8,278 nucleotides of DNA, from contig NVXB01000061.1 in the NCBI GenBank assembly GCA_002746425.1, positions 3,992-12,269 of the forward strand, in the 5' to 3' direction. Positions 1 through 6,154 of the stretch are shown piece after piece. The position numbers and the translations under genes were made by a program. The DNA is from Hyphomicrobiales bacterium (GTDB taxonomy: Bacteria > Pseudomonadota > Alphaproteobacteria > Rhizobiales > GCA-2746425). Position 1 is the stretch's first letter, and every line of letters starts with the position of its first letter. A model generated the notes under the pieces. That model did no database searches, was not told where the DNA came from, and saw only the letters and a list, made by a program, of their open reading frames with translations.

Positions 1-12
1 TTATTATCGATA

Positions 13-1473
13 CTAATTCCCTGATGCTCTGCCAAAATCGTCTTCGTAACGGACAATATCAGCTTCATCCAAGAAATCTCCAAATTGTATTTCTATAATT
101 ATAAGCGGATCGGGCCCTGGGTTTTCCAGCCTATGTATCGCGTGCCGTTCAATGCTAAGCGTTTGGTTGCACTCAAGGTGGACGCAGTCTGCGCCGTTTA
201 TAGCTATCGCTTTGCCCGCGACAATCATCCAATGTTCTGCTCTGTGAAAATGTGATTGCAGGCTAAGCTTTTTTCCAGGGTTAACGTTGATGCGCTTGAC
301 CAGATAACCGGCTCTTTTTTCTAGAACTTCGTAGCTGCCCCAGGGTTTTTTTATCATGGTAGGCGCTGCAAGTTTGCTTGCTGCAGTAATGCCGGTTTCC
401 GATGTATAGTTGGCCTGCTTAGCTTCAAAAAAAGCATCAGCGATTTTCTTTAACGGCTCAAGGCTGTCTTTACTGGCAATGAGGATGGCGCTTGGTCCAT
501 CGACAACAACCAAATCCTTTACGCCGATAAGTGTGATTGGTTTGTTTGAGCCAATAACTGCTGTTCGGTTTGATGAATGTAAGTGAACCTCGCCATGAGA
601 TCGATTTCCGTTTTCATCAACTGAGAGCAATTCTTCGTATGCTTGCCATGTCCCAAGGTCTGTCCAATTCATAGGGCATTTGACAATTGATAGATTAGTC
701 ACTTTTTCTAATACAGCGTGATCGAATGATATCTTGGGGATTTTGCCGTATGCTTTATGGCCCAATGTGATGCATTTAACTTTTAGAGATGTCGTATGCT
801 TCGCGTTGTCGAGGCCTTCCCTGCATGCAAGTAAAATCTCAGGGCAGGTTGCGTCTAGGGCGCGCAGTAAGGTTCCAGCGGTTGCAAGAATAATTCCAGA
901 GTTCCAATAATAATCTTCATTTAGGAGATATGTTTCAGCTACCAGCGGTGTGGGTTTTTCGGTAAAAGCCAGAACGTTGCTACCTTCAGAATGAATATAC
1001 CCATAATGTGGGTTCGCGGAGGTTGGGGTAACGCCAAAAACGACGATTTGATCGTTTTCTGCATACTGCTGAGCTTCATTAATTGATGCTTTTAGTACAC
1101 TTGAATCTTCTATCAAATGATCTGCAGGTAGAATGCACAGTAGCGTATCAACATTGCAAATACCGGACCAATATAAGGCTGCACTGGCAATTGCCGCCGT
1201 GGTGTCACGTGCTTCTGGTTCAAGTATAAAGTGTGGTGTGTGTTGGCATTCACTCCTGAGGGATAAAATTTCAAGATGGCTTGAATATAAATCTTCTCTT
1301 GTGATTATGCACACTTGCTGCGTGGCGCTAATTTCTGCTGCACGCTGAAGTGTCATTTCGAGAGTCGTTTGCCCATTTGGCAATTTTATTAGGGGCTTCG
1401 GTTTTCCCGGATGGGATAAAGGCCACAGGCGTTTGCCCTCACCGCCGCTTAGAATAATTGGAATAATAGTCAT
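13..1473 (-). CDS. manC: Mannose-1-phosphate guanylyltransferase / mannose-6-phosphate isomerase (bifunctional)
   Basis: This cytosolic enzyme of 486 aa is predicted to isomerise fructose-6-phosphate to mannose-6-phosphate and to join mannose-1-phosphate with GTP to give GDP-mannose, a precursor of surface and exopolysaccharides. The N-terminal nucleotidyltransferase domain (about 1-285) shows GGEGKRLWPLS at 10-20, PK at 25-26, LPADH at 115-119, FTEKP at 170-174, YYWNSG at 188-193 and WTDLGTW at 270-276. The C-terminal type II phosphomannose isomerase cupin (about 373-482) shows KPWGSYE, LSLQSHFHRAEHW at 403-415 and HRLENPG at 447-453. Length and domain order match the fused ManC/AlgA family. 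The ATG at 1473 is preferred because TIIPIILSGG follows directly; a TTG three codons upstream is less likely. No good Shine-Dalgarno is visible. An oddity is PKPLIKL where the family usually has PKQFL. The partner phosphomannomutase is not in the window, so the polysaccharide served is unknown. Confidence 0.93.
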   Translation of the reverse strand: MTIIPIILSGGEGKRLWPLSHPGKPKPLIKLPNGQTTLEMTLQRAAEISATQQVCIITREDLYSSHLEILSLRSECQHTPHFILEPEARDTTAAIASAALYWSGICNVDTLLCILPADHLIEDSSVLKASINEAQQYAENDQIVVFGVTPTSANPHYGYIHSEGSNVLAFTEKPTPLVAETYLLNEDYYWNSGIILATAGTLLRALDATCPEILLACREGLDNAKHTTSLKVKCITLGHKAYGKIPKISFDHAVLEKVTNLSIVKCPMNWTDLGTWQAYEELLSVDENGNRSHGEVHLHSSNRTAVIGSNKPITLIGVKDLVVVDGPSAILIASKDSLEPLKKIADAFFEAKQANYTSETGITAASKLAAPTMIKKPWGSYEVLEKRAGYLVKRINVNPGKKLSLQSHFHRAEHWMIVAGKAIAINGADCVHLECNQTLSIERHAIHRLENPGPDPLIIIEIQFGDFLDEADIVRYEDDFGRASGN

Positions 1474-1642
1474 GATGAGCAAACAGAATTCAGGTAAAAA
1501 TTACACAATATCTATTTATGGTTGCATAACATTTTATATGTGTCCATAGGGTGTGAAACTATGTGTCTACTTAGAATGTTGAGTGGACAGCCCCCTCGGG
1601 CTTTTCTAAACTTGTTATCAGTGCAGCTCGGGGAGAGACGTC
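1474..1642. promoter_or_regulatory. Divergent intergenic region between manC and prpE
   Basis: This stretch must hold the promoters of both divergent genes. Positions 1495-1545 are strongly AT-rich. A weak plus-strand candidate is TTGCAT (1522-1527), 17 bp, then CATAGG (1545-1550); the -10 match is poor. No clear operator or riboswitch was recognised. A terminator-like hairpin at 1589-1607 is listed separately. That a promoter lies here is inferred from gene orientation; the exact boxes are a guess. Confidence 0.3.
1589..1607 (+). terminator. Terminator-like hairpin in the prpE leader
   Basis: AGCCC (1589-1593) pairs with GGGCT (1598-1602) around a CCTC loop, and TTTCT follows at once. This is the shape of a small intrinsic terminator on the plus strand. 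It ends 35 bp before the prpE start codon, with only the divergent manC upstream. It could therefore act in the prpE 5' leader as an attenuator, or it could be a relic or chance. The stem is only 5 bp, so confidence is limited. Confidence 0.35.
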
Positions 1643-3547
1643 ATGACAGCCACATATCAGGAAACTTACGATGCATGGCAGGCCAATCCGCATGCCTTTT
1701 GGCATTCCGCGGCTCAAGACATTGACTGGATAAATCCTCCGAATAAGGTCTTTGACCCAGAAAGCGGCGTCTATGGGCGTTGGTTTCCTGATGCTTCCTG
1801 TAACACCTGTTTCAACTGTGTTGACCGGCATGTGGAAAGAGGGCGGCCCGGGCAGGCAGCTATTATATATGATAGCCCTATTACTGGCTCAAAACGGACA
1901 ATCTCGTATTCTGAATTAAAGGACGAAGTGTCATCACTGGGCGCGGTACTGCAAGAGCGTGGTGTATGCAAAGGTGATCGCGTTATCATTTACATGCCAA
2001 TGGTTCCAGAAGCCATTTTTGCGATGTTGGCATGTGCTCGCATCGGAGCCATCCATTCCGTGGTGTTCGGTGGATTTGCGGCAAATGAATTATCGATACG
2101 CATCAATGATGCCAAACCAAAAGCGATCATCAGCGCTTCATGTGGCATAGAGCCTAATCGAATTATTGCCTACAAACCATTGCTCGATGAAGCAATCGAA
2201 CTGGCTGCTCACAAGCCAGATACCTGCGTTATCCTGCAACGAGAACAACTTTCGGCTGATATTATTCCGGATCGCGACATTGATTATCGCACCGTCGTTG
2301 ATGAGGCTATGGCAAGTGGCAAAACAAGCGAGTGTGTTGAGGTTAAGGCTACCGATCCACTCTATATTTTGTATACATCGGGGACAACTGGTGAGCCAAA
2401 AGGCGTGCTGCGCGATAATGGTGGCCATATGGTTGCGCTCAGTTGGTCCATGAAGGCCATATACGCAATGGCTCCCGGTGATGTTTTTTGGGCCGCTTCA
2501 GATGTTGGATGGGTCGTCGGCCACTCATACATTGCCTACGGACCGCTGCTTCACGGTTGCACAACAATTTTGTATGAAGGCAAACCTGTCGGCACCCCAG
2601 ATGCTGGTGCGTTCTGGCGCGTCATCGAAGAACACAAGGTTTCGGTGCTCTTCACCGCACCTACTGCCTTTCGAGCAATCAAGAAAGAAGATCCTGCTGG
2701 CGAATTTATTGAGCGTTATGACCTTTCAAGCCTCAAAGGGCTATATCTGGCGGGAGAACGCGCGGACCCTGATACCATCCAGTGGGCGGAAGACAAACTG
2801 AAAGTGCCGGTCATTGATCATTGGTGGCAAACTGAAACGGGCTGGGCGATAGCATCAAGTCCGGTGGGTCTCGAAACAATGAAAATCAAAAAAGGGTCTT
2901 CTTCCGTTCCTATGCCTGGTTATGACGTTCGTGTTCTTGATGATGAAGGACATAGGGTCGGCAATGGGACATTAGGTAATATCGTCATTAAGCTGCCATT
3001 GCCACCATCTTGCCTTCCATCATTGTGGCATGCAGATGATCGCTTTCGACATGCGTATTTGGACGAATTTCCAGGTTATTATAAGACATCCGATGCTGGT
3101 TATCTTGATGAGGACGGCTATCTTTTCATCATGGCTAGAACCGATGATATTATTAATGTCGCTGGCCATCGTCTCTCGACAGGTGGCATGGAAGAAGCGG
3201 TTTCCAACCATCCAGATGTCGCTGAATGTGCGGTGATTGGCGTTCATGACGATTTAAAGGGACAACTTCCTCTCGGTTTTTTGATATTGAACTCAGGCAT
3301 AACACGTGATGTCTCCGAAATTGAGCGTGAGGTTGTTAAGCTTGTGCGTAAGACAATTGGGCCGGTTGCAGCCTTTAAGAATGTTGTAACGGTCAAGCGG
3401 CTACCGAAAACACGATCAGGCAAAATTTTGCGAGGGATCATGCAGAAAATTGCAGATGGTCAGGATTACAAAATGCCCGCAACGATTGAGGACCCTTTGA
3501 TCCTTGATGAAATATCTGAGGTGCTAGGTAAAACCGCCGCTGGATAA
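1643..3547 (+). CDS. prpE: Propionyl-CoA synthetase (acyl-CoA synthetase, ANL superfamily)
   Basis: This 634-aa cytosolic enzyme activates propionate (and probably acetate) with ATP and CoA through an acyl-adenylate. The N-terminal ACAS_N-like segment has YDAWQANPHAFW at 9-20. The AMP-binding domain carries the P-loop YTSGTTGEPKG at 244-254, followed by VLRDNGGH, which is typical of PrpE rather than acetyl-CoA synthetase. WWQTETGW is at 394-401, KTSDAGYLDEDGY at 481-493 and GHRLSTGGMEE at 508-518. The C-terminal RSGK at 591-594 contains the catalytic lysine K594, the residue usually controlled by acetylation in this family. Length is normal for PrpE. The purine-rich GGGGAGAGA ends about 4 nt before the ATG and supports this start. 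No prpB, prpC or prpD (methylcitrate cycle) and no propionyl-CoA carboxylase gene is adjacent, so the downstream pathway is not shown here. The SDR gene 82 bp downstream may be cotranscribed. Confidence 0.93.
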   Translation: MTATYQETYDAWQANPHAFWHSAAQDIDWINPPNKVFDPESGVYGRWFPDASCNTCFNCVDRHVERGRPGQAAIIYDSPITGSKRTISYSELKDEVSSLGAVLQERGVCKGDRVIIYMPMVPEAIFAMLACARIGAIHSVVFGGFAANELSIRINDAKPKAIISASCGIEPNRIIAYKPLLDEAIELAAHKPDTCVILQREQLSADIIPDRDIDYRTVVDEAMASGKTSECVEVKATDPLYILYTSGTTGEPKGVLRDNGGHMVALSWSMKAIYAMAPGDVFWAASDVGWVVGHSYIAYGPLLHGCTTILYEGKPVGTPDAGAFWRVIEEHKVSVLFTAPTAFRAIKKEDPAGEFIERYDLSSLKGLYLAGERADPDTIQWAEDKLKVPVIDHWWQTETGWAIASSPVGLETMKIKKGSSSVPMPGYDVRVLDDEGHRVGNGTLGNIVIKLPLPPSCLPSLWHADDRFRHAYLDEFPGYYKTSDAGYLDEDGYLFIMARTDDIINVAGHRLSTGGMEEAVSNHPDVAECAVIGVHDDLKGQLPLGFLILNSGITRDVSEIEREVVKLVRKTIGPVAAFKNVVTVKRLPKTRSGKILRGIMQKIADGQDYKMPATIEDPLILDEISEVLGKTAAG

Positions 3548-3629
3548 ACTCTTTGATCTCCTGTTCATGGCATGGAGGCGGTGCTAAGGTCGTCCTCTCT
3601 AGCATGGAATATAGGATACGGAACCACAA

Positions 3630-4418
3630 ATGAGTCTGCAGGATAAATCGGCAATTGTTACAGGTGGTGCACGCGGGATTGGCTTGGCCTGTGCCAAATT
3701 ATTTCTTGAGCGTGGTGCCAAAGTCATCATTGCTGATATTGATGAGAAGGCCGGAAACGAGGCTGAAAAAAACCTTTCTGCAATCGGACAAGTTCAATTT
3801 GTGCATTGTGATGTAAGCGATCGGCTTTCAGTGCGCAATTTGATGGCGTCTTCATTGGATGCCTATGGGCAGGTTGACATTCTGATTAACAACGCTGGTG
3901 TGATCCACACCGATGATTTTCTTGATATTTCCGAGGATGACTTTAACCGGGTTTTGAGCGTTAATCTCAAAGGCGCATTTTTGTGCGGCCAGGCAGCGGC
4001 ACGGCATATGGTTGAACGTGTCAAAGAAGGTGGCTCTGTTGGCTCCATAATCAATATGTCGAGCGTAAATTCTCAGGTCGCGATTTCCAACCAAGTGCCC
4101 TATTCAGTTTCCAAGGGGGGCATTCAGCAGCTTACCAAAGTTATGGCGTTGTCTCTTGCTCCTTACGGCATTCGGGTAAATGCTATCGGACCAGGATCAA
4201 TCAACACAGATATTTTGGCTGCTGTTAATGATGATCCTGCGGCAAAACATAAATTGCTATCCCGGACACCTCTAGGGCGAATTGGAGAGCCGTCGGAAAT
4301 TGCTAGTATTGCTGCTTTTCTAGCGACTTCAGAAGCTGGCTACATTACCGGGCAAACTTTGTTTGCTGATGGCGGTCGATTGGCTTTGAACTATATTGTT
4401 CCGGTGGCTGAGGATTAA
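3630..4418 (+). CDS. SDR family NAD-dependent oxidoreductase
   Basis: This is a classical short-chain dehydrogenase/reductase of 262 aa, a normal family length. It has the cofactor motif TGGARGIG at 11-18, an aspartate at the end of beta-2 (VIIADID, D36) that favours NAD(H) over NADP(H), CDVSD at 60-64 and NNAG at 87-90. N112, a serine at 144/145, Y158 and K162 (YSVSK) make up the catalytic set. PG at 188-189 and FADGG at 245-249 complete the fold. The substrate cannot be read from sequence; sugar, polyol, 3-hydroxyacyl and steroid dehydrogenases all look like this. The gene starts 82 bp after prpE on the same strand. AGGA at 3613-3616 is a rather distant Shine-Dalgarno (13 nt). Cotranscription with prpE is possible, which would suggest a hydroxy-acid or alcohol feeding short-chain acid metabolism, but this is inference only. 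Confidence 0.9.
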   Translation: MSLQDKSAIVTGGARGIGLACAKLFLERGAKVIIADIDEKAGNEAEKNLSAIGQVQFVHCDVSDRLSVRNLMASSLDAYGQVDILINNAGVIHTDDFLDISEDDFNRVLSVNLKGAFLCGQAAARHMVERVKEGGSVGSIINMSSVNSQVAISNQVPYSVSKGGIQQLTKVMALSLAPYGIRVNAIGPGSINTDILAAVNDDPAAKHKLLSRTPLGRIGEPSEIASIAAFLATSEAGYITGQTLFADGGRLALNYIVPVAED

Positions 4419-4421
4419 ACC

Positions 4422-4435
4422 CATACGTTGGTATG
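4422..4435 (+). terminator. Weak hairpin after the SDR gene
   Basis: CATAC (4422-4426) and GTATG (4431-4435) form a perfect 5-bp stem with a GTTG loop, three bases after the SDR stop codon. The downstream sequence ATTATTACTT is T-rich but is not a clean U-tract. It could end the prpE-SDR transcript before the ParA-like gene. The stem is short and AT-containing, so this is a tentative call. Confidence 0.25.
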
Positions 4436-4453
4436 ATTATTACTTCTCTTGCT

Positions 4454-4470
4454 ATGTTGCATTGCAGCAT
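4454..4470 (+). repeat. Small inverted repeat upstream of the ParA-like gene
   Basis: ATGTTGC (4454-4460) pairs with GCAGCAT (4464-4470) around an ATT loop; six of seven pairs are Watson-Crick and one is T-G. It lies about 40 bp before the ParA-like start codon, in the likely promoter region, so it could be an operator or simply a leader hairpin. It shares the 9-mer GCATTGCAG (4459-4467) with the large palindrome at 6089-6120, which may be chance. Confidence 0.25.
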
Positions 4471-4497
4471 GTCATATGGTGGCGGGTCCAAATAGCT

Positions 4498-4503
4498 GGA
4501 AGG
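4498..4503 (+). promoter_or_regulatory. Shine-Dalgarno deciding the ParA-like start
   Basis: GGAAGG sits 8 nt before the ATG at 4512. This fixes the start there and argues against the TTG at 4449, which would add 21 residues unlike any ParA N terminus. Confidence 0.75.
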
Positions 4504-4511
4504 CCGTCATC

Positions 4512-5162
4512 ATGAGTGGAACCATTATCACTATTGCCCAACAGAAGGGCGGTTCCGGCAAAACTACTTTGTGTGCCCATCTGGCCGTTGCGGCCTTGTT
4601 CTCCAATCCTGAACTCAGAATTGCCTTCCTGGATATTGATCCGCAAGGAAGCCTTGGCGAGTGGTTTGAAGCTCGCGAAGAGCGTTTGGGAGAAGATGAT
4701 GCTGGGTTCACATTCCGTACTGCCAGTGGTTGGGGAGCACGCCGGGAAGCGCGAGCCTTGACACGCGATCATGATTTTGTATTCGCTGATACCCCGCCAA
4801 AATCTGATCGTGAAGCGCAACCGGCCATTGAAGCAGCGAAATTGGTCCTTATACCCATGCAACCATCGCCAGTTGATTTGTGGGCTACCCAACAAACCTT
4901 GGAAGCAACTGAAAAAGAACGGATTGCATCATTGGTTGTGATCAATCGTGTGCCCCCGAATGCAAAACTTACAGGCGAAGTGCTGAATGCACTTTCAGAT
5001 TTAGGTGCGAGCGTAGCTGCCAATATGCTGGGGAATAGAACGGTTTATGCCGCTGCAATGGGGCAGGGAAGTACTGCATTGGAAATGGGCGGGAATAAAA
5101 AGGCTGCGGAAGAAGTTCGTAGCCTCTTCACTGAAATCTGCAAAACCTTGAATAAAACATAA
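4512..5162 (+). CDS. ParA family ATPase (orphan, MinD/ParA-type)
   Basis: This cytosolic, deviant Walker-A ATPase of 216 aa belongs to the ParA/MinD group, which positions plasmids, chromosomes or protein clusters by forming ATP-dependent dimers on DNA or membrane. The deviant P-loop is QKGGSGKTT at 11-19, with signature K12 and catalytic K17. The switch I/Walker A' motif is LDIDPQGS at 40-47, and Walker B is FVFADTPP at 89-96. INRV at 144-147 matches the nucleotide-base region. There is no N-terminal helix-turn-helix of the large plasmid ParA type and no C-terminal amphipathic MinD-type helix that I can see, so nonspecific DNA is the likelier surface. No parB or other cargo-adaptor gene lies beside it. 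It stands alone between the SDR gene and the converging trcR, so its cargo is unknown. The GGAAGG at 4498 supports this start. Confidence 0.88.
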   Translation: MSGTIITIAQQKGGSGKTTLCAHLAVAALFSNPELRIAFLDIDPQGSLGEWFEAREERLGEDDAGFTFRTASGWGARREARALTRDHDFVFADTPPKSDREAQPAIEAAKLVLIPMQPSPVDLWATQQTLEATEKERIASLVVINRVPPNAKLTGEVLNALSDLGASVAANMLGNRTVYAAAMGQGSTALEMGGNKKAAEEVRSLFTEICKTLNKT

Positions 5163-5194
5163 AGCCACCAGCCGCATGATATGGCCGATGGCTT
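5162..5194. terminator. Hairpin in the parA-like/trcR convergent gap
   Basis: AAGCCA (5162-5167) pairs with TGGCTT (5189-5194). Inside, after a three-base internal loop on each side, GCC (5171-5173) pairs with GGC (5183-5185). It starts in the stop codon of the ParA-like gene and lies in the 75-bp gap before the end of trcR. A terminator role for one or both genes fits the position, but there is no T-run on either side, so the call rests mainly on location. Confidence 0.3.
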
Positions 5195-5237
5195 CTGATT
5201 ACTGCAGCGATAAAATGGCCCAAATTACTAGCCAAGT

Positions 5238-5957
5238 TTACTGGCCAGAGCCACCGCTGTTGAGGTTGGTCAGTTTCGCAAAGACTGCGTCTGCATCCAA
5301 CTCTTCTTCTTCCTTCTTTGGTGGCATGGTACTGCCGCCGAAGACTGCTGCGCTTGCAGCTTCCATTGCGTCCAAAGACGTTGTTTCTTCTGCAGAGAGC
5401 AGTGTAACGCCATCATCAACAGGTTTCTCAGGAGCGTCTTTTGCTGCCTTGGTCACTTCCAAATCCAGCTCAATCTGAGAGGTAAGCCCCAGAGTAACCG
5501 GGTCAGATGGTGTTAGGTTCGTTGAGTTCCAATGTGTCCGATCGCGAATAGCAGCAATCGTTGGCTTAGTTGTGCCAACAAGGCGGATGATTTGGGAATC
5601 TTTCAATTCTGGATGATTACGAACCAGCCATAAAATTGCATTTGGCCGATCTTGGCGGCGCGAAACAGGTGTGTACCGCGGCGCGCGGCGTTTGCGTTCC
5701 GGAACACGAACTTTTGGCGGGGATAATTTCAGTTTATGGGCAGGATTGTCCTGCGCTGTTTCAATTTCCTCGCGGCTCAACTGCCCCGTTTGAATTGGGT
5801 CCAGGCCCTTAATGCCCATCGCGTATTCGCCATCCGCAATCGCTTTAACTTCCAAAGGATGCAGTTTACAAAAATTTGCAATCTGGTCGAATGAAAGTGC
5901 GGAGTTGTCAACCAGCCAGACTGCGGTTGCTTTTGGCATCAAAAGTGTATCTGCCAT
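5238..5957 (-). CDS. trcR: DUF1013 protein TrcR, RNA polymerase-associated cell-cycle regulator
   Basis: This 239-aa protein matches the alphaproteobacterial DUF1013 family from its first residues (MADTLLMPKATAVWLVDN). In Caulobacter the family member TrcR is known to associate with RNA polymerase and to influence transcription of cell-cycle genes. Two helix-turn-helix-like segments are visible: LSFDQIANFCKLHPLEVKAI at 21-40 and DSQIIRLVGTTKPTIAAIRD at 120-139, the latter followed by HWN. They are separated by a basic stretch PERKRRAPRY at 86-95. The tail (from about 165) is low in complexity and acidic, with KKEEEELDADAVFAKL at 214-229, and looks disordered except for a possible last helix. 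AAGGAT (complement of 5965-5970) lies 7 nt before the ATG at 5957 and fixes this start over the TTG at 5993. It is the second minus-strand gene after the quinone oxidoreductase, 197 bp away, so it probably has its own promoter. Confidence 0.92.
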   Translation of the reverse strand: MADTLLMPKATAVWLVDNSALSFDQIANFCKLHPLEVKAIADGEYAMGIKGLDPIQTGQLSREEIETAQDNPAHKLKLSPPKVRVPERKRRAPRYTPVSRRQDRPNAILWLVRNHPELKDSQIIRLVGTTKPTIAAIRDRTHWNSTNLTPSDPVTLGLTSQIELDLEVTKAAKDAPEKPVDDGVTLLSAEETTSLDAMEAASAAVFGGSTMPPKKEEEELDADAVFAKLTNLNSGGSGQ

Positions 5958-5964
5958 GTACGTG

Positions 5965-5970
5965 ATCCTT
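5965..5970 (-). promoter_or_regulatory. Shine-Dalgarno deciding the trcR start
   Basis: On the minus strand AAGGAT lies 7 nt before the ATG at 5957. The same hexamer with the same spacing precedes the quinone oxidoreductase gene, so this seems to be the favoured ribosome binding site of the genome. Confidence 0.7.
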
Positions 5971-6088
5971 ATGGTTGGACAAGGGAAAGACAAAATGGTG
6001 CCTTGTGCTTTCAGACCTATTCCTGATCCGAAAACGCCTCATCGAACTGCAATGTTGATGGGAATTATTATTTCTGTACGCCGTTTTG

Positions 6089-6120
6089 GCTCTAATTGCA
6101 ATGCGCATTGCAGTTAGAGC
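6089..6120. repeat. Nearly perfect 32-bp palindrome between the oxidoreductase gene and trcR
   Basis: The arms read GCTCTAATTGCAATGC (6089-6104) and GCATTGCAGTTAGAGC (6105-6120). Fifteen of 16 positions pair and the sixteenth (6096/6113) is T-G. It starts 34 nt after the oxidoreductase stop codon and lies 131 bp upstream of the trcR start. As RNA it would fold into a long stem with a small apical loop. There is no T-run downstream on either strand, so it is not a standard intrinsic terminator. It may be an mRNA 3'-end stem, a dimeric regulator site such as an operator for trcR, or a copy of a dispersed palindromic repeat. The repeat itself is directly visible; its function is open. Confidence 0.85.
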
Positions 6121-6154
6121 GGTGCAAAGCGCAATTGTGTGAGTTTAAAGGCTG

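Noticed and set aside
1133..1348. Plus-strand 71-codon frame opposite manC
   Set aside because: It lies wholly within the strongly conserved manC coding sequence on the other strand, with no ribosome binding site or recognisable product.
1522..1725. Plus-strand 67-codon frame overlapping the prpE start
   Set aside because: It begins with TTG, has no ribosome binding site, runs into prpE in another frame and resembles no leader peptide or protein.
3581..3606. Bulged hairpin between prpE and the SDR gene
   Set aside because: The stem GTGCTAAGG/CCT-CTC-TAGCAT is interrupted by a bulge and has no T-run, so it is not supported as a terminator; it could be chance.
4449..4511. TTG-initiated N-terminal extension of the ParA-like protein
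   Set aside because: The extra residues are unlike ParA N termini, and GGAAGG sits exactly 8 nt before the ATG at 4512.
4452..4895. 147-codon minus-strand frame opposite the ParA-like gene
   Set aside because: It is antisense to conserved Walker motifs and has no family resemblance.
5958..5993. TTG-initiated extension of TrcR
   Set aside because: The family begins at MADTLLMPKA, and AAGGAT lies 7 nt before that ATG.
5812..6117. 101-codon plus-strand frame across the trcR start and the palindrome
   Set aside because: Half of it is antisense to the conserved trcR N terminus; the rest is intergenic with no ribosome binding site or known product.
6089..6120. Palindrome as a LacI-family operator or intrinsic terminator
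   Set aside because: The core TGCAATGCGCATTGCA recalls LacI-family sites but has two extra central bases, no regulator gene is nearby and no T-tract follows, so neither name is justified. It is kept as an unassigned repeat.
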